From the NCBI RefSeq assembly GCF_026343295.1, contig NZ_JAPELY010000001.1:1178001-1242000 (forward strand): a stretch of 64,000 nucleotides of DNA, given 5' to 3'. This document shows, one piece after another, positions 17,672-26,424 of this stretch (the first letter of the stretch is position 1; the number at the start of each line of letters is the position of its first letter). A program made the translations under genes and the position numbers. The notes beneath the pieces are model-generated. The model was not told the DNA's origin. It saw only the letters and a list, made by a program, of their open reading frames with translations, and made no database searches. This DNA is from Streptomyces sp. NBC_00083 (GTDB lineage Bacteria; Actinomycetota; Actinomycetes; Streptomycetales; Streptomycetaceae).

Positions 17672-18946
17672 CTACCCGGCCGCCACCGCCACGATCGCCC
17701 GCATCTGGGCCACGATGTCCAGGCGGTTGCGGACGAACTGCGGATCGCTCACCGTGCCCGTCTCCGGGTCGGTGTTGCCGGGGCCGAACTCCAGGACCGG
17801 CGTGTGCACATGGCCGCCCGGGACGGTGCGGCCGAGGCGGTCGCGGAGCAGCGTGGCCCGGTAGGCGATCTCGTTGGAGAGGTAGTCGCCGCCGCCCCCG
17901 GCCCGCGCCGCCGACCCCGGGGTCGGCCCGTCGGGCCGGTCGACGGGGGTGGTCGCGCCCGCCGGGATCTCGGTCACGTCGGTGTGGTCGTAGACCGGGA
18001 AGCGGCCGGTGTTCGCGGCCACGATGCTTTGGTACGGGAGTGTCGTGCGGGTCCACTGGGGCTGCGTGGCCGGATCGCTCACCGGGACCGGGCCCGTGTC
18101 CGAGGCGTTGACGTTGTCCGGGAAGCCGCCCCGCCAGGCCCCGTTGAAGCGCTCCACGTCGATGCGGCCGACCCGGCCCTGGCTCACCGTGGTGAAGGCG
18201 TCCACCTCCGGCAGGACCGGCGTGAGGGCCCGCTCCACGGCGCCGTCCGCGAAGTCCTGCCAGCGCACCGGGAACGTCATGGTCTCGATCCGGGCGCGCT
18301 GCCCGTCGGCGGTGCGGATCCACGTGCCGTCCAGGGCGAGCGCGGTCGCGCCCGACGGGTTGCTGATGCGGATGTCGCTGTCCAGCGTGAACGGGTCGAA
18401 GCCGGTCACCAGGATGCGCTTGAAGCCCTTGCCCGCGGGATAGTCGACGCTCTTCTGGCCGCGCGAGGTCTGTTCGACGCGGTCGACGAGCGCGGCCCGG
18501 CCGGCGTCGGAGAGGGTGAACGACGGCTGCCAGAGCCGCAGTTCACGAGTGAGGCCGAGCCTGGCCCAGTACAGCGGGCGGTCGTCGTCGCGGCTCAGGT
18601 CGCCGCCGGCCGGGCCCCGGCCCTGTACCCGGTCGACCGCCCGCTGCCACAGCCGTGTTCCCTCGCGCCCGACGAGCCGCCGGGCCGCGTCGTAGGACCG
18701 TACGTCCCGGAGGGCGCGGGTGAACTCCGGTGCCACGTCGGCGAATCCGCTCCGGGCCAGGATCTCCTTCGGTACCGCGCCGTCGAGGCGCAGCTCCTCG
18801 ACGGTGGCGGTCCGGGGCGCCGTCGCCGGCCCTCCCGGCGGTGCCTGTCCCGTCGCCGCCCGCGCGGGGGCCGGGCCGAGCAGCGCGCCGCACGTCAGCG
18901 CCGCCAGGGCCAGGCCGAACCGTGCCGCCCGTACACGTCGTCGCAC
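17672..18946 (-). CDS. Secreted pyroglutamyl-peptidase (C15)-like protein with Ser at the catalytic Cys position
   Basis: 424 aa with a Sec signal peptide (residues 1-30, ending ARA-AT). Residues 175-400 match the pyroglutamyl peptidase I fold: KRILVTGFDPF, then the Glu265 region GRIDVERFNGAW, then GGGGDYLSNEIAYRA, then GGHVHTPV. In family C15 the third motif normally carries the nucleophile Cys (Y-x-C-N). Here the residue is Ser357, while the Glu and His positions are kept. The N-terminal 140 residues are an unrecognised extension. C15 enzymes are usually about 215 aa and cytoplasmic, so secretion, length and Cys-to-Ser change are all unusual. It may use Ser, or be a non-catalytic binder. 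Confidence 0.7.
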   Translation of the reverse strand: MRRRVRAARFGLALAALTCGALLGPAPARAATGQAPPGGPATAPRTATVEELRLDGAVPKEILARSGFADVAPEFTRALRDVRSYDAARRLVGREGTRLWQRAVDRVQGRGPAGGDLSRDDDRPLYWARLGLTRELRLWQPSFTLSDAGRAALVDRVEQTSRGQKSVDYPAGKGFKRILVTGFDPFTLDSDIRISNPSGATALALDGTWIRTADGQRARIETMTFPVRWQDFADGAVERALTPVLPEVDAFTTVSQGRVGRIDVERFNGAWRGGFPDNVNASDTGPVPVSDPATQPQWTRTTLPYQSIVAANTGRFPVYDHTDVTEIPAGATTPVDRPDGPTPGSAARAGGGGDYLSNEIAYRATLLRDRLGRTVPGGHVHTPVLEFGPGNTDPETGTVSDPQFVRNRLDIVAQMRAIVAVAAG

Positions 18947-19015
18947 CGTGGATCCTTCCGTCGGGGTCGGGTGGCGCCCAGTATTCGCAAGGAAGTCCCG
19001 TGTGGATAGAGGGAG

Positions 19016-19600
19016 TTATGAGCCGTCGGGGCCGTGGAGCAGCGTCACGAAGTCTCGGAAGGCGCCCGCCATGTCCACCGCGTCCGGGTCGAGGAGCCAC
19101 TGGTACTGCAGGCCGTCCATCACCGCGGCGAGCAGCGGCGCGGCGCGCTCCGGGGGGAGGCCGCCGGGCAGCCGGTCGCCGAACTCGGCCCGCAGCACCG
19201 TCGCCATCTCCTCGCGCACCTGGGTGTAGCGGTGGGTGAAGAAGGGGCGGGCGGGGTGGCCGTCGGTCACCGATTCGCCGAGCAGCGCCGAGAAGGTCTG
19301 GACGATGCCGGGCCGCATGGCGTTGTACTCGACCAGGGAGGCGAGCAGTTCGAGCCGCCAGCCGTCGGCCGCCGCGCGCCGCCCGCTGGTGTCCCACTGG
19401 TCGCGCTCCTCCAGAACGGCGACGAGCAGCGCCTCCTTGGTGGGGAAGTAGTGGAGCAGCCCCTGCTGGGTGAGGCCGACCCGCTCGGCTACCGCGCCGA
19501 GCGACGCTCCGCGGTAGCCGCGCTCCGCGATCACCTCAAGGGCGGCGCGCAGGATCTCCGCGCGCCGTTCCTCGCTCCTGGCGCTCCTGGTCCTCGCCAT
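19016..19600 (-). CDS. TetR-family regulator, probable repressor of the divergent beta-glucosidase
   Basis: 194 aa. The N-terminal helix-turn-helix is typical (RRAEILRAALEVIAERGYRGASLGAVAERVGLTQQGLLHYF, residues 10-50). The C-terminal ligand domain is helical and has a TetR_C-like pattern. The ATG at 19600 (MARTRS) was chosen over the longer ORF because it matches the usual distance to the HTH. It is divergent from a GH3 gene, with a near-perfect 25-bp palindrome between them. This layout suggests repression relieved by a glycoside or sugar. Confidence 0.88.
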   Translation of the reverse strand: MARTRSARSEERRAEILRAALEVIAERGYRGASLGAVAERVGLTQQGLLHYFPTKEALLVAVLEERDQWDTSGRRAAADGWRLELLASLVEYNAMRPGIVQTFSALLGESVTDGHPARPFFTHRYTQVREEMATVLRAEFGDRLPGGLPPERAAPLLAAVMDGLQYQWLLDPDAVDMAGAFRDFVTLLHGPDGS

Positions 19601-19663
19601 GTCTGCCCCCGCTTCGTGCTGGTCCGTCGGTGTTCCGAGAGGACCGTACGGCATCCTATTATC

Positions 19664-19688
19664 ACGGTAAGGTAACTAACCCTACCGT
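19664..19688. promoter_or_regulatory. TetR operator candidate between tetR and the GH3 gene
   Basis: Two 10-bp arms, ACGGTAAGGT (19664-19673) and ACCCTACCGT (19679-19688), are inverted around 5 nt with one mismatch. They lie centrally in the 147-bp divergent region. Confidence 0.65.
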
Positions 19689-19747
19689 TCTACAGGTAAA
19701 CCGGTCACCATGGGCCCATCAGCGGACTTCTCCGAGGAGGTACGGCC

Positions 19748-22195
19748 GTGGCCGGCGCATCCGAATCCACCCCCGACTACACCGAGGCCGTCGAGGCGGC
19801 CCTGGGCAAACTCGACCTGGAGGCCAAGACCCGGCTCCTCGCCGGGCAGGACATGTGGTCACTGCCCGCGCTTCCCGAGATCGGGCTGCGGTCCCTGGTC
19901 ATGTCCGACGGGCCGATCGGAGTGCGCGGCGTGCGCTGGACCGCCGACGACCCCTCGATCGCACTGCCCTCGCCGACCGCGCTCGCGGCGACCTGGGACC
20001 CGGAGCTCGCCCACCGGGCCGGCACGGTGCTCGCCCAGGAGGCCCGCCGCAAGGGCGTCCACGTGCTGCTCGCGCCCACGGTCAACCTGCACCGCACCCC
20101 GCTCGGCGGCCGGCACTTCGAGTGCTACTCCGAGGACCCCTGCCTCACCGGCGAGATCGCCTCCGGCTACGTCAACGGCGTCCAGGGCGGCGGCGTCGGC
20201 ACCACCGTCAAGCACTTCGTCGCCAACGACGCCGAGACCGACCGCTTCACCGTCGACAACGTCATCGCGCCGCGCCCCCTGCGCGAGCTCTACCTCGCCC
20301 CCTTCGAGGCGATCGTCGAGAACGCCCACCCCTGGGGCATCATGTCGGCCTACAACCAGGTCAACGGCGTCACCATGACCGAGAACAGCCGCCTCCAGAA
20401 CGAGGTGCTGCGCGGCGAGTGGGGCTTCGACGGGTTCGTCGTGTCCGACTGGATGGCCGCCCGCTCCACCGTCGGCGACATCCTCGGCGGCCTCGACGTC
20501 GCGATGCCGGGCCCGGCGACCGTGTACGGCGACGCGCTCGCCGCGGCCGTCCGCTCCGGCGACGTCGACGAATCGGTGGTCGACGACGCGGTACGCAACG
20601 TGCTGCGGCTCGCCGCCCGTGTCGGCATCCTCGACGGCGTCGAGCCGGCCGTCACCGAACTGCCCGCCCCCCTCGACGGCCAGGCCCTGGCCCGCGAGGT
20701 CGCGCGCCGCGCCTTCGTCCTCGTACGCAACGAACGCGACACCCTGCCCATCGACCCGGCGCGGGTGCGCACCGTGGCGCTCATCGGCGCCGCGGCCCGT
20801 GACGCGCGGGTGCTCGGCGGCGGCTCCGCCACCGTCTTCCCCGAACGGATCGTCTCCCCGCTCGCCGGGCTCACCGCCGCGCTGCCCGAGGGCGCCCTCA
20901 CCTACACCGTCGGAGCCGACCCCAGCGACGAACTCGCCCCCGCCGAGCAGGGGTTCGAGCTGCGGGCCGTGTGCCGCGACGCCGAGGGCGCCGTCCTCGG
21001 CACCGGCTCGCTGCCCTCCGGCCAGGTCCAGTGGATCGGCGACGACCTGCCCGCCGGGGTCACCCACGAGTCGCTGCACTCCATCGAGGTCACCGGCACC
21101 TTCACCCCGCGCGAGAGCGGCGAGCACACCTTCGGGACCCGAGGCATCGGCGCGTTCACGCTCACCGTCGACGGCGGTGCCCTGTGGGAGGGCACGCAGG
21201 AACTGCGCGAGGGCGCCGACCCGTTCGAGGCGTTCTTCGGCGCCCCCGCCGAACGCGGCCGCACCCACCTCACCGCGGGGGAGCCCGTCGAGGTGTCCCT
21301 GCTGCACACCGTGCACCGGATGCCCGGCGCCGCGCTCACCGCCGTGATGTTCTCGCTCACCCACCTCGGGCCGCAGCGCGACGCGGACGAGCTGATCGCC
21401 GAGGCCGTCGAGGCGGCGCGCTCCGCCGAGGTCGCGGTGGTGGTGGTCGCCACCACCGACCGCGTCGAGTCCGAGGGCTTCGACCGGAGCGACCTGCGGC
21501 TGCCCGGCCGTCAGGACGACCTGGTGTCCGCCGTCGCCGCCGTCAACCCGAACACCGTGGTGATCGTCAACTCCGGTTCCCCGGTGGAGCTTCCGTGGCG
21601 CGAGGAGGTCGCGGCGGTGCTCCTGAGCTGGTTCCCCGGGCAGGAGGGCGGCGCGGCCCTCGCCGACGTGCTGCTCGGCCACGCCGAGCCCGGCGGGCGC
21701 CTGCCCACCACGTGGCCGGCCCGCCTGGCCGACGCCCCCGTCACCGAGGTCCGCCCCTCCGACGGCCAACTCGCCTACTCCGAAGGCCTGTTCATCGGCT
21801 ACCGGGCGTACGACCGCTCCGCGGTGACGCCGGCGTACTCCTTCGGACACGGGCTCGGATACACGATCTGGGAGTACGAGTCCCTGGAGGTGACCCCGGC
21901 GCTCGCCACGGTCCGGGTCCGCAACGCGGGGGCGCGGGCCGGACGCGAGACCGTGCAGATCTATCTGGCGCCGGTCGCCGACGCGGTCGAGCGGCCGCGG
22001 CGCTGGCTCGCCGGGTTCGCCTCCGTGGAGGCCGGTCCCGGCGAGACGGTCGAGGTCGACATCCCGCTGCGGGGGAGGGCGTTCGAGATCTGGGACGAGT
22101 CGGCGGGCTCCTTCCGCTTCGTCCCCGGCCAGTACGAGGTGCGGGCGTGCCACTCCCTCGTGGACGCGCGGCTCAGCGCGACGCTGGAGGTCTAG
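19748..22195 (+). CDS. Glycoside hydrolase family 3 beta-glucosidase with PA14 insertion
   Basis: 815 aa. The GH3 N-terminal barrel carries SDGPIGVRG, KHFVAND (155-161) and the nucleophile Asp234 in VVSDWMAARS. The C-terminal sandwich has VGGGSATVF-type and ESEGFDRSDLRLP motifs. A PA14-like domain is inserted at about 395-540 (TFTPRESGEHTFGTRGIGAFTLTVDG). A fibronectin III-like domain ends the chain. There is no signal peptide, so it probably acts in the cytoplasm on imported oligosaccharides. The GTG at 19748 has GAGGAGG 7 nt upstream. It is divergent from tetR. Specificity (gluco-, xylo- or others) cannot be told from this reading. Confidence 0.88.
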   Translation: MAGASESTPDYTEAVEAALGKLDLEAKTRLLAGQDMWSLPALPEIGLRSLVMSDGPIGVRGVRWTADDPSIALPSPTALAATWDPELAHRAGTVLAQEARRKGVHVLLAPTVNLHRTPLGGRHFECYSEDPCLTGEIASGYVNGVQGGGVGTTVKHFVANDAETDRFTVDNVIAPRPLRELYLAPFEAIVENAHPWGIMSAYNQVNGVTMTENSRLQNEVLRGEWGFDGFVVSDWMAARSTVGDILGGLDVAMPGPATVYGDALAAAVRSGDVDESVVDDAVRNVLRLAARVGILDGVEPAVTELPAPLDGQALAREVARRAFVLVRNERDTLPIDPARVRTVALIGAAARDARVLGGGSATVFPERIVSPLAGLTAALPEGALTYTVGADPSDELAPAEQGFELRAVCRDAEGAVLGTGSLPSGQVQWIGDDLPAGVTHESLHSIEVTGTFTPRESGEHTFGTRGIGAFTLTVDGGALWEGTQELREGADPFEAFFGAPAERGRTHLTAGEPVEVSLLHTVHRMPGAALTAVMFSLTHLGPQRDADELIAEAVEAARSAEVAVVVVATTDRVESEGFDRSDLRLPGRQDDLVSAVAAVNPNTVVIVNSGSPVELPWREEVAAVLLSWFPGQEGGAALADVLLGHAEPGGRLPTTWPARLADAPVTEVRPSDGQLAYSEGLFIGYRAYDRSAVTPAYSFGHGLGYTIWEYESLEVTPALATVRVRNAGARAGRETVQIYLAPVADAVERPRRWLAGFASVEAGPGETVEVDIPLRGRAFEIWDESAGSFRFVPGQYEVRACHSLVDARLSATLEV

Positions 22196-22227
22196 CGACC
22201 CCGCCCCGCCGACGGGGCCGCCCTTCG

Positions 22228-22421
22228 CAGGGTGCCTGGCATCGGCATCCCTCACCCTTGGCGGGGCGCCCAGCCTCGGCATCCTCGCGTGCCCTTGGCA
22301 GGGCGCTTGGTCTCGGCATCTCTCCCCCTTGGCGGGGTGCCTGGTCTCGGCATGCCTCTCCCTTGGCGGGGTGCCTGGCATCGGCATGCCTCTCCCTTGG
22401 CAGGGCGCCTGGTCTCGGCCT
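22228..22421. repeat. Tandem array of about 33-36 bp units
   Basis: Five to six degenerate copies with the core CTTGGCGGGGTGCCTGG and a TCGGCATGCCTCTCCC stretch follow each other without unique spacers, which excludes a CRISPR array. It starts 32 bp after the GH3 stop and runs into repeat copy 2. Confidence 0.75.
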
Positions 22422-22490
22422 CCTCAGCCCGTCCGGCGTTTGAGGACGAGCGCCTTTCGGGCGCGAACGGGGTCTGGGGCGGAGCCCCAG
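22422..22490 (+). repeat. Dispersed GC-rich intergenic repeat (copy 2)
   Basis: Starts CCTCAGCCCGTCCGGCGTTT, continues with a GCGCCTTTCGGGCGC palindrome and ends in a GGGGCGGAGCCCC hairpin. It is nearly identical to the copies at 35487 and 58119. Confidence 0.85.
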
Positions 22491-22589
22491 GTCCTGAACC
22501 CCAGCCCCCCTCTTCCCGCCCCCGGAGGGTTTAGGGAAGGGGCGGGGTGGGGTCATCCCCGGCCGTCGGGTGCGGACCGTGCTGGGTCA

Positions 22590-22925
22590 CCCGCGCAGTT
22601 CCCCGCGCCCCTGTAGGTGACCCGGAGTCGACCGGTCGCACCCACCGCGGCGGAGGCGCGCCAAGGGCACAGCCCCGCGCCCCTAGTAGGGCACCCGGCA
22701 CCGAACGGATCACCCGCGCCCACCGCGGCGGAGGCGCGCAAAAGGATGCAGCCCCGCGCCCCTGTAGGTGACCCGGCACCAAGCCCGGCACCCGCGCCCA
22801 CCGCGGCGGAGCCGCGCAAAAGGCACAGCCCCGCGCCCCTAGTAGGTGACCCGGCACCGAGCCCGGCACCCGCGCCCACCGTGGCGGAGCCGCGCAAAGT
22901 GCACAGCCCCGCGCCCCGGTAGCGC
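22590..22925. repeat. Tandem array of about 78-bp units
   Basis: Roughly four copies have boundaries near 22600, 22673, 22752, 22830 and 22908. Each holds CAGCCCCGCGCCCCT, then a GGTGACCCGGCACC-like part, then CACCGCGGCGGAG. As 78 is 26 codons, the array stays open in several frames and produces spurious 26-aa repeat ORFs. It lies downstream of the SGNH gene, and nothing else was found in 22196-22966. Confidence 0.8.
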
Positions 22926-22966
22926 ACCCGGAGTCGAGCTGATGGCATCGCAGGCGGCCCCCGGGG

Positions 22967-23860
22967 TCAGCCGGGGTTGGTGATGTTCTGGTAGGCGATT
23001 TCGGCCAGGCGGGCCTGGCCGTCGCGGCTGGGGTGGAACCAGTCCCACGGGCTGAGCTGCGTGCCGGTGAAGCCGTAGCCGAAGACCGCGCCCCCGTCGT
23101 ACCGGCACGCCCGATCCTTCGCGCACACCTCCGCGAGAACCCGGTTGTACGCCACGACCCGCTCGTACACCGCCTCCCGCCGCGCCGACGCCGCCGCCCC
23201 CAGATCATCCGCGTCGGCCAGCATCGACTGGCAGATGCCCAGCTTCCAGATCTGCTTGCCCAGCGGGCTGCCCCGCCCGGTCGACCACAGCCGCTTCAGG
23301 TCCGGCACGCTCGCCACGTACACCTGCGACGCGGGGGAGCCGGCGCGCAGCTCGCGCAGGGCCTGCTCGAACTCCGTACGGAACGTCGCCACCGGCGTCA
23401 TCGCCGACACATCGTCGCGGCAGGCGTCGTTGGCCCCCGTCATCACCGTGACGAGCCCGGGGTGCTCGGCCGCGGCCCGGCCCATCTGGGCCGGCAGCTC
23501 GGACATGCGCGCGCCGGACTTCGCGAAGTTCCAGCTGTGCGTGGGCGCCGCGGGGCCCAGCAGACGTACCGCGAGCGAGTCGACGCCGGTGTCGCTGCCG
23601 GTCGCCCAGGACACCTCGGGGCAGTCGGCGAGGACCGAACAGGCGTCGAAGCCGCGGGTTATCGAGTCGCCGACCGCCGCGAGCGAGGCGGGGCTGCGGT
23701 TCCAGGCCGGCGAAGGGCTCGGGGAGGGCTTCGCCGGGGCGGAGGGGCGCGCCGAGGGGTGCCCGCCGCCCGATGAGCAGCCCGCGGCCAGGGCGAGCGC
23801 GCCCGCGACGAGCGCGGCGGCCGTGACGCGGACACGACGGCTTCGGCGGCTGTCCGGCAT
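22967..23860 (-). CDS. SGNH/GDSL-family hydrolase, lipoprotein
   Basis: 297 aa. A lipoprotein signal peptide ends in the lipobox LAAGC (Cys28) and is followed by a Pro/Ser-rich linker. The SGNH blocks are GDSIT (Ser66), the Gly block FAKSGARMSEL, GAND (MTGANDACRD) and WFHPS near the C-terminus with the catalytic His. Six or more Cys residues in the mature part suggest disulfides. It is an extracytoplasmic esterase or lipase anchored to the membrane; the substrate is unknown. The 23861-24186 gap upstream, shared with the DUF3145 gene, holds two TACTGT hexamers 38 bp apart. Confidence 0.88.
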   Translation of the reverse strand: MPDSRRSRRVRVTAAALVAGALALAAGCSSGGGHPSARPSAPAKPSPSPSPAWNRSPASLAAVGDSITRGFDACSVLADCPEVSWATGSDTGVDSLAVRLLGPAAPTHSWNFAKSGARMSELPAQMGRAAAEHPGLVTVMTGANDACRDDVSAMTPVATFRTEFEQALRELRAGSPASQVYVASVPDLKRLWSTGRGSPLGKQIWKLGICQSMLADADDLGAAASARREAVYERVVAYNRVLAEVCAKDRACRYDGGAVFGYGFTGTQLSPWDWFHPSRDGQARLAEIAYQNITNPG

Positions 23861-24043
23861 CAGGGGTCCCTCTCCGTGCGGCGGTCGGCGGGCTTTCGCG
23901 GCGTCCTCGCGGGTGAAAGCTTGGTGTCCGAAGACGCTCCGACCGACATTACGACACCCTTGGCGGGGCTCCGCGCGGTAGCTTTGGGCCGTCCAGCCAG
24001 AGGAACCACGCCAGACGGCTCCGGTAAATTACATCACGTCACA

Positions 24044-24087
24044 TACTGTCCCTTTTCTGGAGATTAGCTCCCGATGCTGTTTACTGT
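24044..24087 (+). promoter_or_regulatory. Candidate promoter boxes upstream of the DUF3145 gene
   Basis: Two TACTGT hexamers (24044-24049 and 24082-24087) have -10 (TANNNT) character in an AT-richer stretch. Neither has a convincing -35. The start codon is at 24187, giving a leader of about 90-135 nt. Confidence 0.3.
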
Positions 24088-24186
24088 TGATCCCAGGGGC
24101 AGATGGACAAGTGCTGTCCTGACCGGGAACGGCAGGGGCGCGAGGCCGCTGGGGAAGGCGAACCTCGAACCGCACTGGAGGTCCCG

Positions 24187-24681
24187 GTGACGACACGTGG
24201 AGTTCTCTACGTCCACTCCGCCCCGCGCGCGCTGTGCCCGCACGTCGAGTGGGCCGTGGCCGGCGTCCTGGGGGTGCGCGTCCAGCTCGACTGGATCCGC
24301 CAGCCCGCCTCGCCCGGCACCTGGAGAGCCGAGTTCTCCTGGCGCGGCGAACCCGGCACCGCCTCCAAGCTCGCCTCCGCGCTGCGCGGCTGGCACCTGC
24401 TGCGCTTCGAGGTCACGGCCGAGCCCTGCGCCACCGCCGAGGGCGAGCGCTACAGCGCCACGCCCGACCTCGGCATCTTCCACGCCGTGACCGGCATGCA
24501 CGGCGACATCCTGATCCCGGAGGACCGGCTGCGGGCCGCCCTCGCCCGCTCCGTCCAGGGCGAGACCGACCTGGAGGCCGAGATCGCCAAGCTGCTCGGC
24601 AAGCCCTGGGACGACGAGTTGGAGCCCTTCCGCTACGCGGGAGAGGGCGCCCCGGTGCGCTGGCTGCACCAGGTCGTCTGA
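24187..24681 (+). CDS. DUF3145 family protein
   Basis: 164 aa with a compact, highly conserved actinobacterial pattern: TTRGVLYVHSAPRALCPHVEWAVAGVLG, then GTWRAEFSWRGEPGTASKLASALRGW, then LGIFHAVTGMHGDILIPEDRLRAAL. No signal peptide or membrane segment is present. The function of the family is unknown. The GTG at 24187 has GGAGG 5-6 nt upstream. It sits next to the fatty acid synthesis operon in convergent orientation, separated by a strong bidirectional terminator. Confidence 0.9.
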   Translation: MTTRGVLYVHSAPRALCPHVEWAVAGVLGVRVQLDWIRQPASPGTWRAEFSWRGEPGTASKLASALRGWHLLRFEVTAEPCATAEGERYSATPDLGIFHAVTGMHGDILIPEDRLRAALARSVQGETDLEAEIAKLLGKPWDDELEPFRYAGEGAPVRWLHQVV

Positions 24682-24709
24682 CCCCACCCCCCCCAACCCC
24701 GCGTACGCG

Positions 24710-24740
24710 AAAGGGCCCCACCGGAGCGGTGGGGCCCTTT
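24710..24740. terminator. Bidirectional terminator between the DUF3145 gene and fabF
   Basis: A perfect 13-bp stem AAAGGGCCCCACC / GGTGGGGCCCTTT closes a GGAGC loop. A-runs and T-runs flank both sides, so it can serve both converging genes. Confidence 0.85.
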
Positions 24741-24775
24741 CAGCTGCGTACGGAACCCGATCGGGCCGGATCCGT

Positions 24776-26038
24776 TCAGACGGAGCGGAAGGCGAGCACC
24801 ACGTTGTGGCCGCCGAAGCCGAACGAGTTGTTGATCGCGGAGATCGAACCCTCGGGCAGGGCGCGGGGCTCGCTGCTGATCAGGGCCGCGTCGACCTCGT
24901 CGTCGAGGTCGACGACGTTGATGGTCGGCGGGGCCGTGCGGTGGTACAGGGCGAGGACCGTGGCAACGGTCTCGATGCCGCCCGCGCCGCCCAGGAGGTG
25001 ACCGGTCATCGACTTCGTCGCGGAAATGGCCACGTGGTCCAGGTCGTCGCCGAGGACCTTGCGCAGCGCCTTGATCTCGGCGATGTCGCCCTGCGGCGTC
25101 GACGTGGCGTGCGCGTTGAGGTGGACCACCTCGGACGGCTTCAGGTCGGTGGAGTCGAGCAGGTTCTGCACCGCGGCGGCGACGCCCCGGCCGGTCGGCT
25201 CGGGCTGCGCGATGTGGTGGCTGTCGGCTGAGAGGCCCTGGCCGAGCACCTCGCAGTAGACCCGCGCGCCACGCTTCTTCGCGTGCTCGGCGGACTCCAG
25301 GACCACCACGCCGGCGCCCTCGCCCAGGACGAAGCCGTCACGGGCCTTGTCGTAGGGGCGCGAGGCCTGCTCGGGGTGGTCGTTGTTCTTGGACATCGCC
25401 ATCATGTTGGCGAACGCCGCGATGGGCAGCGGGTGGATCGCGGCCTCGGTGCCGCCGGCGACCACGACATCGGCGCGCCCGGTGCGGATCATCTCGACGG
25501 CGTACCCGATGGCCTCGGCGCCCGAAGCGCACGCGGATACGGGGGTGTGGACACCGGCGCGGGCGTTGACCTCGAGGCCGACGTTGGCCGAGGGGCCGTT
25601 CGGCATGAGCATGGGCACGGTGTGCGGGGAGACGCGGCGTACGCCCTTCTCCTTCAGCACGTCGTACTGGTCGAGCAGGGTGGTGACACCGCCGATGCCC
25701 GACGCGATGACCGTGCCGAGCCGCTCCGGCGCGATGCCCGCCTCGTCACCCGCGGGGGCGGTGAAACCGGCGTCCGCCCAGGCCTCCTTGGCCGCGATCA
25801 GCGCGAACTGCGCCGAGCGGTCCAGCTTGCGGGCGAGCGGGCGGGGCAGCACCTCACCGGGGTCGACCGCGGCCGGAGCCGCGATCCTGACCGGCAGTTC
25901 GGCGAAGCGCTCACCCTCCAGGGGGCGGACACCGGAGCGTCCCGCCAGCAGACCTTCCCAGGTCGAGGCGGTGTCGCCACCCAGCGGTGTGGTTGCGCCG
26001 ATACCGGTGACGACCACGGTGCGATTGGTCGAGCTCAC
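24776..26038 (-). CDS. fabF: 3-oxoacyl-[acyl-carrier-protein] synthase II (FabF)
   Basis: 420 aa. The condensing-enzyme triad is visible: Cys170 (TPVSACASGAEAIG), His310 (HLNAHATSTPQGD) and His347 (KSMTGHLLGGAGG). It elongates acyl-ACP with malonyl-ACP in the cytoplasm. The GTG at 26038 (VSSTNRT) was chosen because GTGGAG lies 9-10 nt upstream; a second GTG at 26053 is possible. It is the last gene of fabD-fabH-acpP-fabF, 78 nt after acpP, and a terminator follows. Confidence 0.95.
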   Translation of the reverse strand: MSSTNRTVVVTGIGATTPLGGDTASTWEGLLAGRSGVRPLEGERFAELPVRIAAPAAVDPGEVLPRPLARKLDRSAQFALIAAKEAWADAGFTAPAGDEAGIAPERLGTVIASGIGGVTTLLDQYDVLKEKGVRRVSPHTVPMLMPNGPSANVGLEVNARAGVHTPVSACASGAEAIGYAVEMIRTGRADVVVAGGTEAAIHPLPIAAFANMMAMSKNNDHPEQASRPYDKARDGFVLGEGAGVVVLESAEHAKKRGARVYCEVLGQGLSADSHHIAQPEPTGRGVAAAVQNLLDSTDLKPSEVVHLNAHATSTPQGDIAEIKALRKVLGDDLDHVAISATKSMTGHLLGGAGGIETVATVLALYHRTAPPTINVVDLDDEVDAALISSEPRALPEGSISAINNSFGFGGHNVVLAFRSV

Positions 26039-26116
26039 AGGAAGTTTCTCCACGTGTGTAAGGGACGTGAATAAGCGGCGCCACCGCTGGGTGGCAGCCC
26101 GAATTCAGGTCCTGAA

Positions 26117-26365
26117 TCAGGCCTGGTGGTTCAGGATGTAGCTGGCGGCGTCGCCAACGGTCTTCAGGTTCTTGACGTCCTCGTCGGGGATCTTGACGTC
26201 GAAGCGCTCTTCGGCGGCGACGACGACCTCGACCATGGACAGCGAGTCGACATCCAGGTCGTCGGTGAAGGACTTGTCCAGCTGGACGTCCTCGACCGGG
26301 ATACCAGCGATCTCGTTGACGATCTCGGCGAGACCCTCGACGATCTCTTCCTGCGTGGCGGCCAT
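26117..26365 (-). CDS. acpP: Acyl carrier protein
   Basis: 82 aa, the standard ACP size. The phosphopantetheine attachment Ser41 is in DLDVDSLSMVEVVVAAEERF. The chain is acidic, as expected. The ATG at 26365 follows a GAAGGAG site. It lies 59 nt after fabH and carries acyl intermediates for FabD, FabH and FabF. Confidence 0.97.
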   Translation of the reverse strand: MAATQEEIVEGLAEIVNEIAGIPVEDVQLDKSFTDDLDVDSLSMVEVVVAAEERFDVKIPDEDVKNLKTVGDAASYILNHQA

Positions 26366-26424
26366 GTTGGCGCTCCTTCGGTGTTAATGCTTCGAATTAC
26401 GGGCTTCCGGAAGATCCGGAGTGC

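Noticed and set aside
22228..22421. Possible CRISPR array
   Set aside because: The units follow each other directly, are degenerate, and have no unique spacers; no cas genes are nearby.
22553..22948. 131-aa ORF on the minus strand with 26-aa repeats
   Set aside because: Produced by the 78-bp tandem array, which keeps several frames open; Gly/Ala/Arg composition and no ribosome binding site.
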